From NCBI GenBank assembly GCA_017442765.1, contig JAFRZC010000188.1, positions 1 to 11,718 on the forward strand: a DNA stretch of 11,718 nt. Reading direction: 5' to 3'. Position 1 is the stretch's first letter. Every line of letters starts with the position of its first letter. This document shows, piece by piece, positions 7,542 to 11,718 of this stretch. Source of the DNA: Prevotella sp. (GTDB lineage Bacteria > Bacteroidota > Bacteroidia > Bacteroidales > Bacteroidaceae). The notes under the pieces were generated by a model. That model searched no databases. It was not told the origin of the DNA and saw only the letters and a list, made by a program, of their open reading frames with translations. The position numbers were made by a program, and so were the translations under genes.

Positions 7542-8032
7542 ATCTGGTTTCTTCTTTTCATTTCTTCCAATAATGTCCGTCGCGCCCTGGCCAGCAGTGT
7601 GCTGACCGAGGTCAGTTCGATACCTAACAGACGGGCTATCTCTTCGTGGCTGCGGTGTTCCACCTGTCGCATATATATTAAGGTGCGCTGCGTGGTGGGC
7701 AACATTGCGAGCCTTGAGGCCAGCCATGCCTCGTTCTCCTTCACCTCCAGTAGCTCGTGCGGATCTGTGTCGAGGGCGACAGTTATGGCTTTGCTCTGTT
7801 CCTGCAGTGGTCGTCGGCGCTGTCGGTTGCGTGTTAGGTGGCGTGCCATCACTGCCGCCAGGGCTCCCGTTCTTCCGACATCCTCCAGTTCGTCGCGCAT
7901 CTGCCACAGGCGAAGCATAACATCCTGCGCAATGTCCTCTGCCTCACTGTCGCCCGCTCCGCAGCTGCGGCTCACGCTCACGGCTTTCTGCCGCCACGTG
8001 CGGGCCTCATGTTCAAATGCGCTTTTATCCAT
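7538..8032 (-). CDS. ECF-type RNA polymerase sigma factor
   Basis: A 164-residue sigma-70-family factor of the extracytoplasmic-function type. Region 2 covers about 5-75, with DSEAEDIAQDVMLRLWQM as the -10-binding core. Region 4 covers about 104-157: LPTTQRTLIYMRQVEHRSHE, then the helix-turn-helix EIARLLGIELTSVSTLLARA. Regions 1 and 3 are absent, as expected. It is the first gene of a four-gene minus-strand operon and overlaps the anti-sigma gene by 4 bp. It should direct polymerase to its own operon and perhaps other envelope genes. I see no TAnnTTTG element in the 105 bp upstream, which fits a self-recognised promoter. A 22-bp palindrome array lies 107 bp upstream. Confidence 0.93.
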   Translation of the reverse strand: MDKSAFEHEARTWRQKAVSVSRSCGAGDSEAEDIAQDVMLRLWQMRDELEDVGRTGALAAVMARHLTRNRQRRRPLQEQSKAITVALDTDPHELLEVKENEAWLASRLAMLPTTQRTLIYMRQVEHRSHEEIARLLGIELTSVSTLLARARRTLLEEMKRRNQI

Positions 8033-8034
8033 TC

Positions 8035-8051
8035 ACTAAACACTAAACGCT
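8035..8051. repeat. Short ACTAAAC repeat
   Basis: Two exact copies of actaaac followed by a partial gct begin 3 bp upstream of the sigma start codon. It is the same heptamer as at 1045-1072. It would lie in the untranslated leader, right at the ribosome-binding region of the sigma gene. Confidence 0.7.
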
Positions 8052-8138
8052 ATTCAATATACACACAAAAGCGGGAAAACCAAACAGGTTTTAGTATTAT
8101 TTAACAAAACAACCTACGTCATAAAAAGGCTCTGTGAT

Positions 8139-8311
8139 GCAAAACAATATGTTTTATGAAGTAAAAGAATATCTTTTACGAAGTAATATATATTATATTA
8201 CCAAGTAATATATATTATTTTACTGAGTAATATATATTATATTACCGAGTAATATATATTATATTACTTTGTGAAAGACGGTCTTTCGCATCGTGAAAGG
8301 TTGTTTTTCGT
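8139..8311. repeat. Array of eight phased 22-bp palindromic units
   Basis: Units begin at 8139, 8161, 8183, 8205, 8227, 8249, 8271 and 8293, exactly 22 bp apart. Each is an 8-bp left arm, 3-bp centre, 8-bp right arm and 3-bp linker. Units 3, 5 and 6 are identical (gtaatatatattatattac); unit 2 is gtaaaagaatatcttttac; unit 7 is gtgaaagacggtctttcgc. Arms in units 2, 3, 5 and 6 pair perfectly; units 4 and 7 have one non-Watson-Crick pair each; the outer units 1 and 8 are degenerate. Linkers vary (gaa, gaa, caa, tga, cga, ttt, atc). Because linkers also separate complementary arms by 3 bp, there is a dyad about every 11 bp. It lies between the sigma operon and the NfeD promoter. Function is unknown; multi-site protein binding or DNA extrusion is possible. 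Confidence 0.9.
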
Positions 8312-8326
8312 ATTCTCAACCCCCAA

Positions 8327-8342
8327 GTTTTGTTATCAAAAC
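8327..8342. promoter_or_regulatory. Small inverted repeat upstream of the NfeD promoter
   Basis: GTTTTG (8327-8332) and CAAAAC (8337-8342) are perfect complements around TTAT. It lies about 20 bp upstream of the putative -33 box. It could be an operator half-site pair, but a 6-bp stem in AT-rich DNA may be chance. Confidence 0.35.
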
Positions 8343-8362
8343 GTAAAAAACGGGGTAGTTTC

Positions 8363-8393
8363 TTGCACAGTTCGCAGATTGTTTGTAACTTTA
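8363..8393 (+). promoter_or_regulatory. Probable promoter of the NfeD-SPFH operon
   Basis: TTG (8363-8365) is followed after 20 bp by TAACTTTA (8386-8393), one mismatch from TAnnTTTG, then CCATCGCAAA as in other Bacteroidetes promoters. Transcription would start near 8400, placing the octamer array in the untranslated leader of about 95 nt. Confidence 0.55.
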
Positions 8394-8412
8394 CCATCGC
8401 AAATAATTATGA

Positions 8413-8476
8413 GTTGACAAGTTGACAAGTTGACGAGTTGACAAGTTGACAAGTTGACGAGTTGACAAGTTGACGA
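8413..8476. repeat. GTTGAC(A/G)A octamer tandem array, eight copies
   Basis: Eight uninterrupted 8-bp units (gttgacaa or gttgacga) in the order AA, AA, GA, AA, AA, GA, AA, GA. A ninth begins as gtt. It lies between the probable promoter and the NfeD start codon, ending 18 bp before the ATG. The same octamer recurs at 9929-9958, just past the operon. Tandem repeats of this purity are prone to copy-number change. Confidence 0.95.
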
Positions 8477-8494
8477 GTTTAATGCAGAAGAATT

Positions 8495-8950
8495 ATGATA
8501 GAGTATCTCACTTCAAACCTTTGGCTCGTGTGGTCGATTATCGCCGCAGCGTGCCTTATTCTCGAGTTGTCGTCGGGTGATTTCTACGTCACCTGCTTCG
8601 CCATCGGTGCCGTGTGCGCCGCAGTGTCAACTTTCCTGGGGCTGCCCTTCTGGGGGCAGGTGCTGGTGTTCGCCGTCGCGTCGGTGCTGAGCATCTGGCT
8701 CATCCGTCCGCGGCTGGTGGGGCGACTGCACAAGGGCGGCGAGGAGCGCGAGAGCAATGCCGACGCGCTCATCGGGCGCGAGGGGCGCGTCGTCGAGTCC
8801 ATCCCTGCCGACGGGTTCGGCTACGTGAAGGTCGATGGCGACGAGTGGCGGGCCCGCCCGGCCGACGGCGAGCCGATAGGGAAAGACGAGCGCGTGCGCG
8901 TGACCGGCCGCCAGAGCATCATCGTCACCGTGGAGAGAATTAATAATTGA
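8495..8950 (+). CDS. NfeD-family membrane protein (short form)
   Basis: A 151-residue NfeD-family protein, the usual partner of SPFH/slipin proteins in membrane microdomains. Its N-terminal half has hydrophobic helices at about 8-25, 30-47 and 52-69, with the family-like sequence ELSSGDFYVTCFAIGA. The C-terminal half (about 88-148) is a soluble beta-rich OB-fold domain: LIGREGRVVESI, GYVKVDGDEWRARP, then GKDERVRVTGRQSIIVTVER. It lacks the N-terminal ClpP-like protease of long NfeD proteins. The last codons (RINN and the stop) are encoded within an AT-rich repeat that continues past the gene. The SPFH gene starts 25 bp later, so the pair is an operon. The OB-fold region is strikingly GC- and Arg-rich compared with the AT-rich leader. 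Confidence 0.9.
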   Translation: MIEYLTSNLWLVWSIIAAACLILELSSGDFYVTCFAIGAVCAAVSTFLGLPFWGQVLVFAVASVLSIWLIRPRLVGRLHKGGEERESNADALIGREGRVVESIPADGFGYVKVDGDEWRARPADGEPIGKDERVRVTGRQSIIVTVERINN

Positions 8951-8972
8951 TAATTGATAATTAAGAATTAAC
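8939..8972. repeat. AT-rich TTGATAA repeat spanning the NfeD stop codon
   Basis: Tandem copies of ttgataa (8948-8954, 8955-8961), preceded by attaataa and followed by ttaagaattaac. The stop codon TGA of the NfeD gene is inside the repeat. The rest forms the spacer to the SPFH start. Every frame of the repeat carries stops, so it ends translation cleanly. Confidence 0.7.
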
Positions 8973-8975
8973 ATT

Positions 8976-9929
8976 ATGGATTTCGTAACCTATGCGCTTA
9001 TCGCGCTGGTCGTCCTGGCCATCATTTTCGTCAAGATGACCGTTGTCATCATTCCGCAGAGCGAGACCAAAATCATCGAGCGTCTCGGAAAGTACTATGC
9101 CACGCTGAAGCCCGGCATCAACATCATCATCCCGTTCATCGACCGCGCCAAGAACGTGGTCACCATGATGCACGGGCGCTACGTCTATTCCACGACCATC
9201 GACCTGCGCGAACAGGTGTTCGACTTCGCACGTCAGAACGTCATCACGAAGGACAACATCCAGATGGAGATCAACGCGCTGTTGTATTTCCAGATCATGG
9301 ATCCGTTCAAGGCCGTCTATGAAATCAACAACCTGCCGAACGCCATCGAGAAGCTCACGCAGACCACCCTGCGTAACATCATCGGTGAGCTGGAGCTCGA
9401 CCAGACGCTCACCTCGCGCGACACCATCAACACCAAGCTGCGTGCCGTGCTCGACGATGCCACCGACAAGTGGGGTGTGAAGGTGAACCGCGTGGAGCTG
9501 CAGGACATCATCCCGCCGGCAAGCGTGCTGCAGGCCATGGAGAAGCAGATGCAGGCCGAGCGAAACAAGCGTGCCGCCATCCTCACCTCGGAGGGTAACA
9601 AGCAGTCGCAGATCCTGCAGTCGGAGGGTGAGAAGGAGGCCACCATCAACCGCGCCGAGGCTGCCAAGCAGCAGGAGATACTGAAGGCCGAGGGCGAGGC
9701 TCAGGCTCGCATCCGCAAGGCCGAGGCCGAGGCCAAGGCCATCGAGCTGGTCACCGAGGCTGTGGGCAAGACCACCAATCCGGCCAACTACCTGCTGGCA
9801 CAGAAGTATATCACGATGATGGAGGAGCTGGCGGCCAACAACCAGACGAAGACCGTCTATCTGCCCTTCGAGGCCACCAACGTGATGGGCTCCATCGCCG
9901 GCATCAAGGAACTTTTCAAGGGAGAATAG
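8976..9929 (+). CDS. SPFH/slipin membrane protein (stomatin/paraslipin family)
   Basis: A 317-residue SPFH (band 7) protein of the stomatin/paraslipin type (E. coli QmcA-like). One N-terminal membrane helix (about 4-25) is followed by the SPFH domain (about 25-185), with IIPQSETKIIERLGKYYATL and LKPGINIIIPFIDR. NVITKDNIQMEINALLYFQI, RNIIGELELDQTLTSRD and VELQDIIPP are strong family signatures. A long Ala/Glu/Lys/Gln coiled coil (about 186-262) mediates oligomerisation in relatives. The C-terminus (270-317) holds NYLLAQKYI and KTVYLPFEAT. Relatives form large ring or cage assemblies that organise membrane proteins, often with FtsH or NfeD. The adjacent NfeD gene supports this pairing. The G of the stop codon TAG is the first base of an octamer repeat. 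No terminator is visible downstream. Confidence 0.95.
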   Translation: MDFVTYALIALVVLAIIFVKMTVVIIPQSETKIIERLGKYYATLKPGINIIIPFIDRAKNVVTMMHGRYVYSTTIDLREQVFDFARQNVITKDNIQMEINALLYFQIMDPFKAVYEINNLPNAIEKLTQTTLRNIIGELELDQTLTSRDTINTKLRAVLDDATDKWGVKVNRVELQDIIPPASVLQAMEKQMQAERNKRAAILTSEGNKQSQILQSEGEKEATINRAEAAKQQEILKAEGEAQARIRKAEAEAKAIELVTEAVGKTTNPANYLLAQKYITMMEELAANNQTKTVYLPFEATNVMGSIAGIKELFKGE

Positions 9930-9958
9930 TTGACAAGTTGACAAGTTGACGAGTTGAC
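9929..9958. repeat. GTTGAC(A/G)A octamer tandem repeat, second locus
   Basis: Three complete 8-bp units (gttgacaa, gttgacaa, gttgacga) and a partial gttgac start at the last base of the SPFH stop codon. The sequence and the AA, AA, GA order match the first three units at 8413. The two arrays bracket the NfeD-SPFH operon. Confidence 0.92.
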
Positions 9959-9981
9959 GGGAGTGCGAAGGTACGAGAAAT

Positions 9982-10003
9982 GTAGGGACGCGGCGTGCCG
10001 CGT
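9982..10003. repeat. REP-like palindrome (GTAGGGACGCGG...CCGCGT)
   Basis: ACGCGGC (9988-9994) and GCCGCGT (9997-10003) are perfect 7-bp complements around GT, preceded by gtaggg. The GC-rich hairpin has no T-run, so it is a poor intrinsic terminator. I recall similar gtaggg-plus-GC-palindrome elements as dispersed intergenic repeats in Bacteroidetes, but that needs a genome search. Confidence 0.6.
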
Positions 10004-10018
10004 TAAACTATCGTCCGG

Positions 10019-10070
10019 TAACTCCCGCCGACATAGTCGGCTAACTCCTGCTAACTCCCGATAACTCCCC
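10019..10070. repeat. TAACTCC repeat with internal hairpin
   Basis: Four copies of the taactcc core occur; the last three are spaced exactly 10 bp (10041, 10051, 10061). Between the first and second lies a perfect hairpin, GCCGAC (10027-10032) with GTCGGC (10036-10041), loop ATA. It ends 12 bp before the epimerase-like start codon, so it is probably in that gene's leader. Confidence 0.75.
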
Positions 10071-10082
10071 AAAAGTTTAAAC

Positions 10083-11165
10083 ATGAATATCTGTATCGTT
10101 GCCGGTGCGCGGCCAAACTTCATCAAGGTAGCACCCATCGTGCGTGCCATAGACCGGGCACGCGAGGCGGGGCGCGACATCGGCTATACGCTCGTCTATG
10201 CCGGACGCGAGGACGACCCCACGCTGGAGCCGTCGCTCTTCGCCGACCTGCAGATTGCGCGCCCCGGGGTCTTCCTCGGCGTGGAGTGCGAGAATCTCAA
10301 CGAGCTCACGGGGCAGGTCATGTCGGCCTTCGAGCACTACTTGCAGGAGAACAAGACCGACACCGTCATCGTGGTCGATGACCTCGCCTCGACCATGGCC
10401 GCCGCCATCGTCACCAAGAAACAGGGTGTCACGCTGGCGCATCTCGTCGCAGGCACGCGCTCGTTTGACATCGCCATGCCCAAGGAAATCAATCGCCTGG
10501 TTATCGACGGACTCTCCGACCTGCTCTTTACGGCGGGCATGTCGGCCAACAGCATCACCAACCGCGAGGGAGCCGAGCAGAGCCGCGTCTATATGGTCGG
10601 CAATATCCTCATCGACAACCTGAGGTTCAATCACGACCGTTGGCAGCGGCCCGCCGTCTGCGACGAGCTCGCGCTTGAGCAGGGGTGTTACATCGTCTTT
10701 ACCCTTAACCGCAAGGCGCTCATGGCCGACGAGCAGAACCTGCGGCTGATGCTCCGCGAGATAGCCGACAAGGCAGGGGACGTGCCCGTCGTGGCGCCGC
10801 TGCGCGGACGGGCGGCCGAGATGGTGAGCCGGCTCTCCGACTTCTCCGTCGTCGCACCGCTGAGCTATCTGGAGTTCGGATGGCTCACAGCCCATGCCCG
10901 GGGCATCATCACCGACTCGGGCAATGTGGCCGAGGAAGCCACGTTCAACGGCGTGCCCTGCATCACGCTCAACAGCTACACCGAGCACATCGAGACCGTA
11001 AAGGCGGGCACGAACGTGCTCGTGGGCGAGGATGCGACATTGCTCGGTCAGGAGGTTCGTCGCATGGTCAGCGGCCAGTGGAAGCCCTCGGCCATCCCCG
11101 AACGTTGGGACGGCAGGAGTGCAGAGCGAATTATACAAATCTTAATAGATTATCAACGCAGATGA
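10083..11165 (+). CDS. UDP-GlcNAc 2-epimerase (WecB-type) homologue with altered active site
   Basis: A 360-residue GT-B-fold protein of the non-hydrolysing UDP-GlcNAc 2-epimerase family, of normal length. Family features are the opening GARPNFIKVAP (R10 and K15 kept), AGTRSFDIAMPKEINR (123-138), VGNILIDNL (172-180) and the UDP-binding segment ITDSGNVAEEATFNGVP (276-292), with S279, G280 and E285. Compared with E. coli WecB, D95 is kept as D100. E117 becomes V122, E131 becomes K134 and H213 becomes N209 (TLNRK instead of THRRE-like). Nucleotide binding therefore seems kept while classical epimerisation is unlikely. It may do another reaction or be regulatory. The alignment was done by eye. 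The stop codon overlaps the next start as ATGA, so it is probably translated together with the dehydrogenase. No TAnnTTTG promoter is seen in the 153 bp upstream. Confidence 0.85.
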   Translation: MNICIVAGARPNFIKVAPIVRAIDRAREAGRDIGYTLVYAGREDDPTLEPSLFADLQIARPGVFLGVECENLNELTGQVMSAFEHYLQENKTDTVIVVDDLASTMAAAIVTKKQGVTLAHLVAGTRSFDIAMPKEINRLVIDGLSDLLFTAGMSANSITNREGAEQSRVYMVGNILIDNLRFNHDRWQRPAVCDELALEQGCYIVFTLNRKALMADEQNLRLMLREIADKAGDVPVVAPLRGRAAEMVSRLSDFSVVAPLSYLEFGWLTAHARGIITDSGNVAEEATFNGVPCITLNSYTEHIETVKAGTNVLVGEDATLLGQEVRRMVSGQWKPSAIPERWDGRSAERIIQILIDYQRR

Positions 11166-11718
11166 AAAGGATAGCATTGATCACAGGTGCCACGAGCGGT
11201 ATCGGTGAGGCTTGTGCCCGAAAGTTTGCAGGCGGAGGCTTCGACCTCGTGCTCACCGGACGCAACGCGGAAAAACTCGACGCGCTGAAAGCACAGCTCG
11301 AGGCTGAAGGAACGGAAGTGAAGACACTCGTCTTTGATGTGCGCAACCGCGAGGAGGCCACCGCAGCCATCGCGTTGCTCGAAGGGCGGTGGCGCGACAT
11401 CGACGTGCTCGTCAACAATGCCGGGCTGGCACTCGGACTCGAAAAAGAATATGAGGGCTCGTTCGACGACTGGGACACGATGGTCGATACCAACATCAAA
11501 GGGCTGCTCACCATGACGCGCCTCATCGTGCCCGGCATGGTGGAGCGGAACAGGGGACACGTCATCAACATCGGCAGCGTGGCAGGCGATGCGGCATACG
11601 CAGGAGGAAACGTCTATTGCGCCACGAAGGCCGCCGTGAAAACCATCACCGACGGTCTGCGCATCGACCTGGCCGAGACCGCCGTGCGGGTTACTAACGT
11701 CAAGCCCGGACTCGTCGA
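11162..11718 (+). CDS. Short-chain dehydrogenase/reductase, YdfG-like (3' end cut by window edge)
   Basis: An NAD(P)-dependent oxidoreductase of the classical SDR family; 185 codons are visible and the C-terminus is off the window. The cofactor motif TGATSGIG lies at 8-15, R34 after LTG suggests NADP preference, NNAG is at 85-88 and the structural Asn is at 111. The catalytic Ser139, Tyr152 and Lys156 (YCATK) are all present, so the enzyme should be active. GNVYCATKAAV and AVRVTNVKPGLV resemble E. coli YdfG, an NADP-dependent 3-hydroxy acid (serine/allo-threonine) dehydrogenase. The real substrate is unknown. Its ATG overlaps the stop of the epimerase-like gene by 4 bp, which implies translational coupling and perhaps a shared pathway. 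Confidence 0.93.
   Translation, partial: MKRIALITGATSGIGEACARKFAGGGFDLVLTGRNAEKLDALKAQLEAEGTEVKTLVFDVRNREEATAAIALLEGRWRDIDVLVNNAGLALGLEKEYEGSFDDWDTMVDTNIKGLLTMTRLIVPGMVERNRGHVINIGSVAGDAAYAGGNVYCATKAAVKTITDGLRIDLAETAVRVTNVKPGLV

Larger units (their letters stand above)
8033..8494. other. 462-bp divergent intergenic region, repeat-rich
   Basis: No gene is seen here. From left to right it holds a short (A/G)CTAAAC repeat (8035-8051), about 85 bp of AT-rich sequence with only a weak 6-bp hairpin (aaaacc 8076-8081 with ggtttt 8087-8092), the phased palindrome array (8139-8311), a small inverted repeat (8327-8342), the probable promoter of the NfeD-SPFH operon (8363-8393) and the octamer array (8413-8476). 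Base composition drops sharply compared with the GC-rich genes on either side. Confidence 0.85.

Noticed and set aside
8139..8311. CRISPR array
   Set aside because: There are no unique spacers; the 3-bp linkers are far too short and no cas genes are present.
8961..9944. 327-codon open frame on the minus strand across the SPFH gene
   Set aside because: It mirrors a strongly supported SPFH gene with recognisable domains. The translation is Leu/Val/Asp-rich with no domain, as expected from GC-rich third positions read backwards.
10077..11138. 353-codon open frame on the minus strand across the epimerase-like gene
   Set aside because: The plus-strand frame has clear family motifs. The reverse frame shows no recognisable motif and arises from codon bias.
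10083..11165. Active-site changes caused by sequencing error or frameshift
   Set aside because: The frame is continuous over 360 codons, flanking motifs are intact, and the substitutions are scattered single codons.

Overview
The window looks like chromosomal DNA of a Bacteroidales bacterium, most likely of the Prevotella group. The reasons are Bacteroidetes-type promoter elements (TAnnTTTG at -7, no clear Shine-Dalgarno sequences, starts preceded by A/T-rich 'attATG'), a TonB-receptor-like outer-membrane barrel run by an ECF sigma operon, and many short tandem repeats between genes. There are no rRNA or tRNA genes, no IS element and no CRISPR array; the genes look like ordinary chromosomal ones.

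Region by region. (1) 1-968, minus: an exported metallophosphoesterase, cut at its C-terminus by the window edge. (2) 969-1151: a divergent promoter region with two heptamer repeat tracts. (3) 1152-3632, plus: a three-gene set of a Nif3/DUF34-type metal protein, a coiled-coil zinc-ribbon protein and an M48 metalloprotease lipoprotein, closed by a 14-bp hairpin terminator at 3664-3704. (4) 8032 down to 3754, minus: a four-gene operon of ECF sigma factor, membrane-spanning putative anti-sigma factor, exported protein of unknown function and outer-membrane beta-barrel with a plug domain. Junctions are 4-bp overlap, 11-bp overlap and 7-bp gap. (5) 8033-8494: a 462-bp divergent intergenic region holding eight strictly phased 22-bp palindromic units and an octamer tandem array. 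(6) 8495-9929, plus: a short NfeD protein with its SPFH/slipin partner, a membrane-organising pair. (7) 9930-10082: a patchwork of short repeats and palindromes. (8) 10083 to the right edge, plus: a UDP-GlcNAc 2-epimerase homologue lacking three of the four classical catalytic residues, overlapping by 4 bp a short-chain dehydrogenase that runs off the window.

How the genes work together. The sigma, anti-sigma, exported protein and barrel probably form one envelope-sensing or uptake unit. NfeD and the SPFH protein are known family partners. The epimerase-like protein and the dehydrogenase are probably translationally coupled.

The two items most worth a second look are the 22-bp palindrome array at 8139-8311, whose arms keep their complementarity while their sequence changes, and the epimerase-like protein that keeps its nucleotide-binding residues but not its catalytic ones.
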